Below, one piece after another: positions 22,722 to 34,330 of a stretch of 64,000 nucleotides of DNA; within the stretch, counting starts at the first letter, position 1; the number at the start of each line of letters is the position of its first letter. The position numbers and the translations under genes were made by a program. Location of the stretch: NCBI GenBank assembly GCA_009667805.1, contig CM019070.1, positions 54,545,735 through 54,609,734 on the forward strand. The letters are read 5' to 3'. This DNA is from Leptobrachium leishanense. Taxonomy: Eukaryota; Chordata; Amphibia; Anura; Megophryidae. The notes under the pieces were generated by a model. It worked only from the letters and a program-made list of their open reading frames with translations. It was not told the origin of the DNA and made no database searches.

Positions 22722-25207
22722 ATGTCAGAAAGACCAAAAAGGACAGGCAGACGCTCCCAGACACAGATAAGAGGGCAAGCAGCCTCTGTGTCGGGAGTCT
22801 GTGCCTTTGGTCGTCGTGGACGTGGTACATCCTCTGCAGGGGCACGCTTGTCCTTTCTAACTGGTGCTGGCCGTTTTAAGCAGCAGCAACATACAGAGGA
22901 TTTGGTGGATTGGCTAACCAGGCCATCCTCATCCTCCCAGTCCTCTGCTAGCCAGGCTTGTAGTGGTTTACAGTCCACCTCAGTTGCCAAAGCATCTAAT
23001 CCAGCCTCCATGTCCACAGCTACTCCTGCCGTAGCCTCACTATCACACATGGAGGAGTCAGCTGAATTGTTTGACTACAATGACAGTGACATGCTGCTTG
23101 AGGATGCGCAGCAACTACAGTGCTCTGATTGAAACTCTGAGGTTGAGGAAGGGAGTATAATCAACCTAGAGGAAGGGGGTGCCAGTGACACACAAATAAC
23201 TGGCACTTATGTTGCCCCAACAGCTGCAGTATACTACCAAGTTGGCTCCAGTGACGAGGAGATAGGGGGTGATGACGATGATGAGGTCACTGACTCCACC
23301 TGGGTGCCTGATCGAACAGAGGAGTCAAGTGAGGAGGAGGAGGAGGCACAACAAACACGAGGCACAACGTCCTCTATGACCAACCGTAGCACTAGCCAGT
23401 CCAAGGCATCAGATGTCAGAGCTTCTCAGGTGCTGGAGCTTGTTCATCCACCACGCCTCCAGAAATCTGTTTGTATGAGGTCTGTCTGCTCCACCACCAC
23501 CTCTCCCTCTTCCTCCTCCCCCTCCTCCTTCTCTGTCTCTGGCGAAGTGGCAGTTAAACCGAGTTTAAGTGGCAGGGGCTACTCAATGGTTCAAGCAAAA
23601 AGATGCCATACTGTGCTTGAGCTGGTTTGTTTAGGGGACAGGAGCCACACTGGGCCAGAAATTCTGTCAGCTCTGGAGGGGCAGGTGCAGAGATGGTTAA
23701 CACCATGCCAGCTTCAGCTGGGAATGGTCGTCTGTGATAATGGCAGCAACCTTCTCTCCGCCCTACGCAAGGGTAAGTTGACGCATGTACCATGCCTAGC
23801 ACACGTGCTAAATCTGGTGGTACAGCGTTTCCTAACCAGGTACCCAAAGCTGGCAGAGCTTCTCAGCCAGGCCAGAAAAGTCTGCAGCCACTTCAGACGG
23901 TCATTCCCAGCAAGTGTTCACCTGGCAGAAATTCAAAGAGAATTCCACCTTCCCACAAACCGTCTGATCTGTGACATGCCCACCAGGTGGAACTCGACAT
24001 TAGCAATGCTGCAGCGTCTGCACAAGCAGCAGAGGGCCATCAACGAGTACCTGTCTGAGTATGGCACAAGGACAGGTTCAGGTCAACTTGTTCCCCCCCC
24101 GCAGTGGCTGATGATCAAAGATGCATGCACTGTACTGTCACTATTTGAGGATGCAACGAGAATGGTGAGCAGGGACAGTGCATGCATCAGTGACACAATT
24201 CCTTTAGTGTTCCTGCTGGAGCACACTCTGCGGGGAATTATAGATGCGGCTCTAGAGGCAGAGCAGCGGGAAGAAGAGGAGGCCTTCCCTAGCTCTCAAG
24301 GCCCCAGTCTTTCCGCAGACACATTTCTGCGGGTCCTCCTCAGATCAGACAGGAGGAGGATGAGGAGGAGGAGGAATATTTAAGTAGTGGGGGCATTGAA
24401 GGTGGGGATTCCTCAAGGGAGGGTTTTGTGTGCCCAGAAACACAAGGACTAGTACGTGGCTGGGAGGAGGAAGTGCACGATGGGGTCATCCTCATTGACC
24501 AGGAAGACTCGGAAGCTAATGCCACCTCCAACCTACGCTGCATGGGCTCCCTTATCCTGCAAAGCTTGGTAAAGGACCCCAGGATTTGTGCTATCAAGGA
24601 GGGGGATCATTACTGGTTGGCAAGCCTTCTTGATCCACGATACAAGGGTAAAGTTGTAGAGCTCATCCTGCCCGCACAGAGGGAGAACAGGATGAAAAAA
24701 CTTGAGGACACTCTAAAGCGACACTTGTGTAACACCTTTCCAGGCACTGGTAGGTTACCAAGTGATGACACAGGTGCTTCTGAGGCTGCGGTTGATCAGA
24801 GGAAGAGCGGTGAAAGGGGCCGCTTGACTGATGCCTTTTCCAATTTTTTTAGTCCACGACACCCAGGGACGTCAAATGTAGGCACCCATTGCCAGCGTCT
24901 TCACCAGATGGTGCAGGACTACCTAGGGGCAAGGGCAGACCTGGATACCTTTCCAGCAGATGATCCACTGGCTTACTGGGTGTTGCGATTGGATCACTGG
25001 CCAGAACTTAGCCAATATGCTATGCAGCTACTAGGTTGCCCTTCATTCAGCGTGCTTTCTGAAAGGACGTTCAGTGCCGCTGGAGGTTTTGTCACAGACA
25101 AAAGAGTGCGTCTGTCCACTGACTCTGTAGACCGGCTGACATTTATAAAAATGTATCAGTCCTGGATCAGCAGCTATCAATCCCCTGATGCTGACGTAAC
25201 GGAATAG
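22722..25207 (+). pseudogene. hAT transposase, stop + frameshift + internal deletion
   Basis: The frame starts at ATG 22722 after a TATA-like stretch. It reads 136 codons to a TGA at 23130-23132, continues in the same frame to 24383, then shifts to another frame that ends at 25205-25207. Domains seen: VVCDNGSNLLSALRK with 'CLAHVLNLVVQ' (second catalytic Asp and the H motif), 'MPTRWNSTLAML', and a C-terminal dimerisation domain with 'CPSFSVLSERTFSAAGGFV' carrying the third catalytic Glu. No BED zinc finger and no first catalytic Asp ('TTDxWTS' region) are visible between residues ~140 and ~280, where low-complexity Ser/Glu-rich sequence runs straight into the core. The product would be inactive. 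Confidence 0.9.
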
Positions 25208-25239
25208 ATCGGGGATGTCTTCTGCATTCACAAAACCTC

Positions 25240-25595
25240 CACCACTGCACTCTTCCACAAAACCACAAAGGGGTTTACGGTGTGAAGGCACTTGCTGCCA
25301 CCAAAGGTACAATATTTGGCTGCACTGCCACTGGCGCCTATATTACCAGATTTATATCAGTTTAATATTGGACCGCAGGGTCCAACCCTGCACTCTTCCA
25401 CAATACCACAAAAGGGTTACGGTGTGAAGGCACTTGCTGCCACCAAAGGCACAATATTTGGCTGCACTGCCACTGACGCCTATATTACCAGATTCATATC
25501 ATTTTAATATTGGAACGCAGGGTCCAACCCTGCACTCTTCCACAATACCACAGAGGGGTTATGGTGTGACAGCACTGTTGCCGACACTAAAGGCC
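25240..25595 (+). repeat. 143-bp tandem array, ~2.5 units, hAT 3' region
   Basis: 'tgcactcttccacaa' recurs at 25246, 25389 and 25531. Between them lie 'aaggcacttgctgccaccaa', 'aatatttggctgcactgcca' and 'gcagggtccaaccc'. The units are about 95% alike. Confidence 0.92.
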
Positions 25596-25746
25596 CAATT
25601 TTAAAGCACCTATTGTTACTTTCATCCAAAGCCTGCATATGTTTTACCATAATTTAGCCAAAAAATCACTAAACTTGTTCTGCGTGTCCTAAAATGTCTC
25701 CTTTTTTAATACAGACTGCCGCCCCAAGCAGTTGTTTATGAATAGA

Positions 25747-25928
25747 TTAAAGGAAAACCGTTTACCGTCATTTGAAACGTCATTTTTTTGTTTTTAAATG
25801 TTTCTATACATCCTACAAATCCGCCACTTCACGTGCAGGTTATGGGGACCTCCTAGGCACGATATTTGAAGGAATTTTTCGTTTTTATTTTTAACCCTTT
25901 TTTTATGGAAAACTCACTGTTCCTTTAA
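25747..25928. mobile_element. Small TTAA-flanked insertion in hAT
   Basis: TTAA at 25747-25750 and 25925-25928 bound a 174-bp segment with weak inverted ends ('aaggaaaac' and 'gttcctt'). In the truncated hAT relative (16424) the sequence immediately after the right TTAA, 'aaactttttt', is preceded by a different TTAA-ended repeat. Confidence 0.4.
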
Positions 25929-26408
25929 AAACTTTTTTTTTAACTTTTTGTCCTTGTTTCCTGTCCCCCAGGGCACTACCCAGACCCCCATACACATTTT
26001 ATGGCAAATATCTTGCATATATGCCCTCTGGCAGGGCACTCTAAAAATCGAACTTTCGAGTCCCATTGACCTGCATTGACTTCGGTTCCGTCTCGCGTTC
26101 GAACTCGAACTTTTGAAATTGTTCGAGTTCGAAAGCGAACCGAACACGGGGGTGTTCGGCTCATCCCTAATAGTTAGTTAGTGCAGCGTCATTGTTTACT
26201 TTATAATTGAAAAGTGAAAAATATTACTGTTGGAAAGAAAAAGTAAATATTTATTATTTTATTTTTTCTACTGAAAAGCTGGTCATGTTTGGAATCATTG
26301 GAAAGGCCATGCTCTGGCCTTTCCAGTGATACCTTGACCCTGTAGCTGCTATGGAGTTGGAGATACAGGGGTCCAAATGCAGACATAGTTATCCTTTCTC
26401 TGAGCCTA

Positions 26409-26816
26409 TGTCAGGAACGTGGGGATGGTACCTGGGTGGCACCTGGATGGCAAGGGTAGGAGCCCAGGATGCAGTGTCCTGCACTGATAAGCCGGTGGGT
26501 AGGGGTAAGGAGGATGATGTGGAAATAAACTGACCGGATGATTCTCAGAAGGATGATGGTGGAGTTGCAGGAAACATAAATAATAAACAGGAATAGATGG
26601 GTACAGCAGAGCAGCGAGTTAACAGCACCTCACTCTCTCAGCACAAGAGCTGTAATGAACCAGCAAAGGTCTGGCTGTGGCGTGGCGCCTATATTCTGTG
26701 TGCCTGTGTGTGTCAGGTGTTTTAACTGTTACATTGCTGGTTTGCATGACAGGAGCAGAACATGAAGTGTACCACCAGGGGGGGTTCCAGAATGGCTACA
26801 GCCAGGGATCCTGACA
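26409..26816 (-). repeat. 3' LTR (minus orientation)
   Basis: 408 bp; direct copy of 28144-28553. Differences include single substitutions and a 2-bp change in a GT run. Confidence 0.9.
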
Positions 26817-26834
26817 GTACCCTCCCCCTTATGG
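26817..26834 (-). promoter_or_regulatory. Polypurine tract
   Basis: Minus strand reads CCATAAGGGGGAGGGTAC immediately before the 3' LTR, the expected plus-strand primer site. Confidence 0.75.
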
Positions 26835-27589
26835 TCACACACTGGGTGACCCAGAACTGGCTGTAGCTGGACGTCAGCGGGCAGGAGAATACGTCCAATT
26901 GCCTGTTACAGGGTCCTGTGTGGGTATAACGAAGACCCCCTGGACAGCATAAGAATCCGGGTCTTCAGGTGGAGAATCAGGATGTGTACAAGTGTCACAG
27001 TCTCGTAGACTCCTGAAAACAGAGGGACACCGGTAGGAGGCAGGGTTACCAGGGAACTTTGTGCCCACATAGGCAGATGGCATAGGGACAGGTGTTTCCT
27101 GTAGCTTATCCTGGGTCCCTCCAGCATTGGGTATGGTAACACAGGTCGGGAGATGGCTCTTCTTCTGTTTTCTCCACACCTTACATCTGGACTTCTTACA
27201 GGTGTCACCCTCCAGGGTGTTGGGGACAACAGAACTGTTCACCATGCTGATGCCCGCATTTTCAGATGGCACCAAGGTAGGTATGTAGTCCTCACAGATA
27301 TTTCATTCATGAGTGGACTCTTCACTGGGTGTATAGAGGTTATGCCAAGCTCTCATTTGGGGTGAGGTGGTGGCAGCTTCCACCCCTTCCTCCCTGGTAA
27401 GTAAGCTGTCCCGGGTGGTACCCCTTGGTATCTGCTCGGGATCTGAATAATCAGAGGATAGACAGCCAAGGATAGACAGGATAGACAGGTGTACTTTCAA
27501 AGTCCATAGGAATAACTGGATCTGATTCTACTGGCATATTGGTCTCTTCCTCCATATGAATTTCAGACTCCTCCTCATCTGGACTCCAG

Positions 27590-28141
27590 AGATACCCGGT
27601 GGTTCCTGGGCGCAGCGGGCACGGATCTTCTGGGGACAGGTCTGGGTGCAGGAGGTTTTCAGGGTGCAGGTCTGGGTGCTGGGGGTTTTCTGGGTGCAGG
27701 CTTAGGTGTAGTTGCTCGTACAGCAGATCTTTCTGCAGCAGGTTTTGAATCAGTGGGTGCAGCAGGCCGGGAAGCCTGAGATTGCCTTAGAGGTCTACGC
27801 ACCTGAGCGTGCTTGGGAGTTGCAGCAGACTGAGGTCCAGGTGCTTGTTTTTCAACGGCAGGTCTGGAAGATTTTAATGGGCAATTGGATATCCAGTGAG
27901 ATTCTGCCCTGCAGTACAGGCACAGATTGTTAGTCTGTCTCCAGGTACGTTCTTCACGGGACAGGGGTTCTCAATGCTTGTTAGCTGCAGGAATGCACTC
28001 CTTAGTCGAGGAGTCCCAAATATCTTGCAGCAATTTCACCAGGGAATCAGCCAGGTTTTTAAAAAGTTCCTGGAAGGTCCTTTTCAGTAACTCCACCATA
28101 ATGTGCAGCACTGCGGGCTCATTTGTATTGGGCTGGTTCAT
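27590..28141 (-). pseudogene. Gag-like remnant with zinc knuckle
   Basis: A frame opens at the ATG at 28139-28141, only two bases from the 5' LTR, reads 56 codons and meets a TGA near 27971. In the same frame, past the stop, lies a C-X2-C-X4-H-X4-C zinc knuckle (residue pattern CLYCRAESHWISNC, near 27880), then a Pro/Ala/Arg-rich basic tail with repeated 'KPPAPRP' before a second TGA near 27650. Zinc knuckles of this kind are Gag nucleocapsid RNA-binding elements. The region is far shorter than a usual Gag, so the capsid part is largely deleted. No restored sequence is proposed. Confidence 0.72.
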
Positions 28142-28143
28142 TT

Positions 28144-28553
28144 TGTCAGGAACGTGGGGATGGTACCTGGGTGGCACCTGGATGGCAGGGGTATGAGCCC
28201 AGGATGCAGTGTCCTGCACTGATAAGCAGGTGGGAAGGAGTAGGGAGGATGATGTGGAAATAAACTGACCGGATGATTCTCAGAAGGATGATGGTGGAGT
28301 TGCAGGAAACATAAATAATAAACAGGAACAGATGGGTACAGCAGAGCAGCGAGTTAACAGCACCTCACTCTCTCAACACAAGAGCTGTAATGAACCAGCA
28401 AAGGTCTCGCTGGTGCGTGGCGTCTTTATTCTGTGTGCCTGTGTGTGTGTCAGGTGTTTTAACTGTTACATTGCTGGTTTGCATGACAGGAGCAGAACAT
28501 GAAGTGTACCACCTGGGGGGGTTCCAGAATGGCTACAGCCAGGGATCCTGACA
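28144..28553 (-). repeat. 5' LTR (minus orientation)
   Basis: 410 bp; pairs with 26409-26816. Followed on the minus strand by the gag-like ATG after two bases. Confidence 0.9.
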
Positions 28554-28558
28554 GCCTA

Positions 28559-29160
28559 TTCTGAGGCATGGGCCTGGAGCTGCTGCTCCATCTGCCCCTA
28601 TGTTTAAAGGCCCTGCTCTCTTCCTCCTCCATTGTTCTCCTCTTCATGTGCTTATATACCATTTGGGTATTATTGATATCAGCTATCAAATTTTCAGGTT
28701 TAGCACTGATAATATAAGAGTATACACTGTGGCATTTTTGTTTTAACCATGTGTTTGTTTGTGGATCTTGATCAAGACCAGGTCTTTCATTTTAATCTCT
28801 ATTGAGTGACAATAAAAGTTATGTTTTATCAATAAATTTTGTTTACTACTTTCACTTGTTCTCAGGTAGAAAAAGTGGTCCAGCACGTTCAGATTTAGAA
28901 GTATATTTTTTCTGTGACAGCTGATGGTAGGTAACTCCAGGGGAGAGATGGAATGCAGCTATTAGTTGAAGTTGCTGGCCCTTTTTGGGTTAATACTAAT
29001 ACACCATTATGCCATATGGTTTTGAGTTTTAATTAATATGGAGATCTGTAGTATAACTATATATAGTAATAAGGTTATATATCTATGTATCGACACACAC
29101 ACGTGTTTATACATATATACAATATATAAAATTTAAGTAAATTATGTAATTGACTTGACT
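28559..29160. other. No gene seen
   Basis: Intergenic sequence with no repeat recognised except a TA-rich stretch at 29050-29130. Confidence 0.4.
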
Positions 29161-29165
29161 TGTTG

Positions 29166-29295
29166 AAATACACTGTTCAGCCAAAACATTAAATCCACTG
29201 AGAGGTGAAATTAATAACATTGATTATATCATTATAATGGCACATGTTAAGAGGTGGTATATATTTGGCAACGAATGAACAGTAAGTTCTTAGAC
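29166..29295 (+). repeat. Possible Tc1-like left-end fragment
   Basis: 'cactgttcagccaaaacatt' and 'aacattgattatatcattat' resemble a repeat end widespread in fish and amphibian genomes, often tied to Tc1-like elements. No right end is present and it stops where the next MITE starts. Confidence 0.3.
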
Positions 29296-29300
29296 TCCAT

Positions 29301-29835
29301 GGGCTCTATCACCTCCTTCAAGCTAACACTAGCGTCAGTGTTAGCGCCAGCTTAAAGGTGGTCATAGCGCTGCACCACATTGCCTTCAAATCACTAACGG
29401 GATAAAAACCCCGTTAGTGCTCGTTAATTTGCGATTCGTAGCACGAATTTACTGTACTTTGCGCTCCCTATACCTAACATGGGGAGCGCACAGTGAAAGC
29501 ACAGATTAACTAGCGTTAGGCTTACTTGGTCCTAACGCTAGTTACTAAGAGCTGGTGCTAAAGAAAGAGTTAACACCAGCTCAGAGATGTAGGTAACGGA
29601 TTGCGCTGCTGCAGAATCCGTTACTTGCAGCTCAAAACACCCCAATAATCACATACTCACCTCTCATCCCGTGGCGAGAACGGCGGCCCGATCTGCTGCT
29701 TCTGGCGCTGGGAGCAGAGGGAGACTGGAGAAAAAAAAGTCCCCTGTCTCCCTACGCGATCACTGCGCTGACCAGCAGGATCTCGCGAGAGGCGAGAGTT
29801 TTCGAGGGGGAGCCACAAAGGTGAAGTCCTTGAAA
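29301..29835 (+). mobile_element. GGGCCC-ended MITE, copy 2, 3'-truncated
   Basis: Starts 'gggctctatcacctcc' after CAT. The interior follows the family ('ctttgcgctccctatac', 'agaatccgttac', 'ctcgcgag' at about 29783). It stops near 29835 at an L1-like fragment instead of the normal right end. Confidence 0.72.
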
Positions 29836-29960
29836 CACAAAAATCTGCGAAAGGACGGTCGCCCTATAATACTGTTTTAAATTTGGCAAGCTTAACCCAC
29901 CAAGATGGGCAGGGACAGATAGTGTCATGTTCGCCAAACGAGGGGGGCCTCTATGGAGTA
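29835..29960 (-). pseudogene. L1/Tx1-like reverse transcriptase fragment
   Basis: On the minus strand an open stretch includes 'GGLSLPNLKQYYRATVLSQI', the highly typical block after the reverse transcriptase core of L1/Tx1-clade LINEs. Only about 30 codons are recognisable. Confidence 0.6.
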
Positions 29961-31650
29961 TTTTGATGAGTGGCAGATATGCATCCAGACATCAAACTCA
30001 AGACAGGTGCTATTTTTTTCCACTGTCTTATAAAAGGTTATCATAAGCTGGACAATACGTTTTAAATTTTCTTTATTGTTGGGTACCCTCAAGTGTTAAA
30101 CAACATATAAATTTCATCATTTGCTGCTTTTTGTTTACACCATATTAAATTAGGGTTGTATTAAACTATTACATCAATGTTGCTTTTCCTATTTTTTGCT
30201 TTGAAGTGGTTGTTGGAAGTTCAGCAGTTTTCCTTCGCTGATTCAACTGAGGCATTTTTCTTAAATATAATGCTACATGTTCTTGGGAGATCAAGCCATT
30301 AAGCGCTAAAACCTTTTTAAAGTGTTTAAAAATATGTAAAAAATCTATGCGCCATTCTACCTTACTCGTTTTCTAATATTGCCTATATAGCAAAGAGTTA
30401 TATCGTATTCTTTAATGATCAATAAAGACGTTTCCCAGTATTCTGTGTATGTGCAAATAATGCAGATGCATGCCCACATTTAAAATTAAGCCTGGAGGTT
30501 TCAATCAATAATAACTATTAGAAATATATAGTAGAAATATATCTGTTCTAACCTTACGCCTAATTGGAAAGGATTTGAATTCACACAGAGCATTTCCCTT
30601 AACGCTAGCTTTCTAAGATATACGGGTAAAGATTTATATTTTTTGAAATCGCTGAGCTTTTGCAAGGTTATGTAGAGGAATTGGGTAACTGCAACCCTTT
30701 AAGGAAGCTTAAGTTGCCTGGAAAGACTCTGTGAACATTGTTCTCTTACGATGCCTGGAGGTATGGACAGTGATTTTGTAATCAGAAAAGCCCAAGCTCT
30801 GATAGAAGGTAGGGGACTGTTAACAGCAACCAACTAATGAAGCTGAAGCAATTTTCAGAGGGGAAAAAGGCAATTTTATGCATTCAGTTAGCTTGAGAGA
30901 AGAGAAGACAGACAGAGGTAGATAAATGTAATGACAGGATGTAATAGAGAATAGGCCTCTGACACTAATTTCCCCAATGGGCTCCTTACATGCCAATTCA
31001 AATCCCTTTGTTTCTGCAGGAATAAAAAACATTGGATGTCTCTATTATAACTAGCTAAGTTTTATTGTGCTCCATTTTTTTCAAGAACATAAAAATACAA
31101 TAATTTCCGGTTATAAAAGATGCTGATATATGGTTTTTAAAAGATCTTTTTTTTTGCTGGATAGGAAAGGAAGACACCATAAGAAAACACCCAAAGAAAA
31201 AAATTAGAATGAGCCAAATTTATCACCAAAATTGAAAGACATGTATTTTGTAGTGATCTCATGACCTGTAAGATAGGTAGGTATAGATACAAAGTGTAGA
31301 CAACGTACATCATATTAAGAACCAACAAGTAAGACAGGACAAGTCAAAGGGACACAGTGACATAGATTCTGTAATGATCATTATGACGACAATGGAAGTC
31401 CTCCATTGTCCGGGGAGACTCTACAAACTCACAATGCATCCCATGAGGTCAACGTGTGAGCTGTTAGCTAATGAGCCTACCAGCGATGGCCTGAAGTAAA
31501 ACTTAGTCTGACAGTCATCCTGAGTAATTCCAAAATGTAGAGCAGCACTTCCATCATGCAAGGCCACACAAGTGCCACCAAATTCCATGGACCAACCAAC
31601 TGAAAGATATCCGTTGGGTGGAAGAAGACCTGGACAGGGCACTCAACCTG
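29961..31650. other. No gene; possible conserved noncoding stretch
   Basis: No repeats shared within the window. 30770-31030 has moderate complexity and lacks any transposon signature, unlike its surroundings, so it is a candidate conserved noncoding element; this is a guess that needs alignment. Confidence 0.3.
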
Positions 31651-31787
31651 ATTTTTAGACAGATCTATTGGACAACACAACTACAGCAACATTTCAGCTT
31701 GACAAAATACATGAAAAAGGCTTCTTTGTCAGACAAAACTTTGCTGTAGTTGTGCTGTCCAATTAATCTGTCTAAAAAGAGGCTGAG
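31648..31787. repeat. Inverted repeat, ~37-bp arms
   Basis: 'tttttagacagatctattgg' continuing 'acaacacaactacagca' (31651-31689) pairs with 'tgctgtagttgtgctgtcca' continuing 'attaatctgtctaaaaa' (31742-31780). Arms are about 90% complementary with a ~55-bp spacer. The function and class are unknown; it could be part of a MITE. Confidence 0.6.
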
Positions 31788-31893
31788 TGCCCGCTCCAGT
31801 TTTTCTTATATCACATATTAAATCTTGTTCTGCTTTAAATGATTATTCAGTTAATTTCTCAAAGTGACCTCTCACTTCAATCTAAAACACCTA

Positions 31894-32611
31894 GGGCCCT
31901 ATCACCTCCTTAATGCTAGCTTTAGCGCTCATATACGTGAGTGTTAGCGCTAGGTTAAAAGAGGCAATAACGTGATGCCCAGGTCTGATCCCGATCACTA
32001 ACGGGTTAAAAAATTGGTTAGCGCATCGGTAATAGAGCTTCCAAGTACAAGCTTACTGTACTTTGCTCTCCCTAAACCTAACATGGGGAGCGCAAAGAGT
32101 AAGCAAAGAGTAATTAGCGTTAGGATCAAAGTCCTAACGCTAATTACTCACCGCTGCGGCTAACTGAAATGTTAGCCACAGCTTTAAGCTGGTGCTAGCT
32201 GATTCCGCTTCTGTGAAATCAGTTATCAACAGCTGAAAAGTCCCCCTGCCAAATCAGATACTCACCTATCATCCCGGTGCGAAATTGGAGGCCCGATCTG
32301 CCGCTTCTGGCCGCCGGAAGCAGAGTGAGACTGGGGACTAATAGTCCCCAGTCTCCCTCCACAGTCACCCTGCGGCCCTGCACAATCTCGCGAGAGTGAG
32401 ATCAAATGGCCCGGAAGCACATACCTCCATGGACTTCTATGGACTCCAGGAGGGGTTACTTAGTAGTGCCGCAAGTATCCTAGAGGGCAGTGCTCGTTAC
32501 GGGGCAGGTTGCTGAATTTGGCGCCTTCCTCATAATCTGTTTGTAAAACAGGGATGTTAAGGAGAACTTTCAAGTGCTAATTTTTCCCCTTAGCGTCCCC
32601 GTTTAGTGCCC
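31894..32611 (+). mobile_element. GGGCCC-ended MITE, copy 3, CTA duplication
   Basis: Starts 'gggccctatcacctcc' after CTA (31891-31893) and ends 'gtttagtgccc' before CTA (32612-32614). 718 bp. Interior landmarks as in the other copies, including 'ctcgcgag' near 32390 and 'ctatggactcc'. No ORF. Confidence 0.78.
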
Positions 32612-32614
32612 CTA

Positions 32615-33340
32615 GTGATTAACGCAAAATACAAATGGTAACCCACTTAGAGGTCAAAGCTCTATTTGGAATAGAGCCATCTGTCTATCAAACTGCTTGA
32701 TGTTTTCATTATACTGAGTTCCGCAGAGGCACTGTAGTAAATGTAGCACATGGATGCATGGTCACTTTAATAAACTTTATTTAGAAAGTCTCTTTCTTCG
32801 GGGTGCTTTTCAATTCTGCTCTTCTTGATTTTTATCATTTGCAAATAAAGTAAAATCCACACTAAACCGTTTTAATTTTTTTTGTGCATTACTTCTGTCT
32901 CATCATGTTTCATTTTTTCCACTGGTTTACAATGCATTAGCAGTCAAAACATTTTTCCAAGGAATGAAACGTTTTCAAAATAACGTATCAAATACTCAAA
33001 TGTTTCATCATGTCACCTATATTCTAACTAGGCATTTATAATGTGTCTTGTTATGTCTTCAGATTTACTGTTGGATCTGGTCTTGAGGGCAAATTCCAGT
33101 CTATTTTTTCATCATTGACCTCTCCTTTCTCTGAATTGAATTATAATTGTGTCCTAGTTATTTGATCTATTTCTGTCATTTTAGACTGTAATAATGTTTC
33201 TGGATTTGTCTTAAAACTTCAGAGCATTTCACTAGATTCAATTTTTGTTTATCGACATATTCCACATTTTAGACATGCAAACTGTATTTCAGAGGTTTTG
33301 TTAACCTCTTTTTGTAGCAGCAGCTGGAACAATCGAATGA
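32615..33340. other. No gene seen
   Basis: AT-rich intergenic sequence. Confidence 0.4.
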
Positions 33341-34330
33341 TTTAACCCCTTTGCTGCTGAGCCGTCTAAACCCTGTGTGCTGAGCTCATTTTGACAGTTT
33401 TGCGGTCATCATGTTTAAACGTGTATTAAAGTCATGTTGTATTATAGGACCCAGACAATTGTATATCCTTTATTTCAGTTAATTCTGCAGATTCAAAATA
33501 TATCATTATTATGTGTATACGTGATGTCCCGTCAGAATGTCATATAATAAGAAATGCCAAACAAAATGTAAATTTTAATTTGAATTTCAATCATTTACAG
33601 CATGTAAAATTATTTTCCCATATTTTATCATCAAAAACTTTGTGGTTATATATTCTATGGGGTACTCTTGTTAAAAGAAAAAATTGAAACGGATACTTGT
33701 TGCTGCATTTTTCTAAGAAAATATGCAATATTAACCAAAACCGAAAAAACTAAATTTGCTGCTTGTATTTTGGAGGATTGTATTTAATAAATAATGACTA
33801 TCAGGTCTATTCAAAGACAGGTGAAAATCCACGCATCGGTATGGTGGCTTGTATTTTAGATTGACCAATCTGTAATAACATATTGTGGCATCATCTCTGC
33901 GTTTGTCCTGGCGTGGGAAATGAGAGTACATAACAGCAAATAATTCCACTGCCTTAGAGAAAAAAGTAAATACTGCATTTAATTTCTTTTGCCTTTATTT
34001 TATATTTTTGAACATTGCATGGTCATATTGGGTATTGGTGGAAAAGCCAGACACTGACCTCTCCAGGGACACCTCTCTTGACCCTGCGCAGTGTAAAAAT
34101 ATGCGATTTAGGGTTCCAAGGGACCCCTGGCACCCCTCACTCCAGTGCACCGTTTTTTGATAAAACACTGAGTAATAAAGCATTGTGCCTTCACTTCCAA
34201 TCTTGCTGACAAAGTTCCCAATGAGATGGTGAATTAGTGCAGCATCATTGTATCATATATCTTTATATTTGAAAATGAATTACAGCACTGCGATAGATAC
34301 CTCATATGATCCTTTGGCCCATATGGTTCC
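33341..34330 (+). repeat. Long TTAA-ended repeat family, copy 2
   Basis: Begins 'TTTAACCCCTTTGCTGCTGA' near 33341 and continues with 'gtgctgagctcatttt', 'gtttaaacg', 'tttgtggttatatattctat' and 'cctctccagggacacctctc'. The matching reversed end is near 56372. The TTAA-like end suggests a piggyBac-type DNA element, without transposase. Confidence 0.55.

Larger units (their letters stand above)
21206..26169 (+). mobile_element. Full-length hAT element, 5 kb
   Basis: Termini 'tagggatgagc' (21206) and 'gctcatcccta' (ends 26169) are inverted repeats, followed by TTCG-rich subterminal repeats at both ends. Flanks are 8-mers ATGGTTAG (21198-21205) and ATAGTTAG (26170-26177), 7 of 8 identical. In order it holds a 72-bp tandem array, a transposase pseudogene, a 143-bp tandem array and a small TTAA-flanked insertion. 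A truncated relative lies at 16424-16667. Confidence 0.92.
20540..26403 (+). repeat. Long TTAA-ended repeat family, copy split by the 5-kb hAT
   Basis: 20540-21205 and 26170-26403 belong to one older repeat copy. Shared blocks with 33341-34330 include 'ttgtggttatatattctat', 'gttgctgcatttttct'-like text and the 'aaggccagaccctg' and 'cctttccaatgacacc' segments. The reversed copy at 54900-56372 has 'aggcctttccaatgatacc'-like blocks. The hAT sits at 21206-26169 inside it. No coding capacity recognised in the family. Confidence 0.6.
26409..28553 (-). mobile_element. Short LTR retrotransposon (Ty3-type), two LTRs, gag remnant only
   Basis: LTRs at 26409-26816 and 28144-28553 are about 95% identical and begin TGTCAGGAAC, ending GATCCTGACA. 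GCCTA flanks both sides (26404-26408 and 28554-28558), a 5-bp target duplication. A purine tract sits directly next to the left LTR on the minus strand, so the element reads right to left. The internal region is only 1327 bp and encodes a gag-like zinc-knuckle fragment; no protease, reverse transcriptase, RNase H or integrase is visible. It is a deletion derivative that would depend on a relative. Confidence 0.9.
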
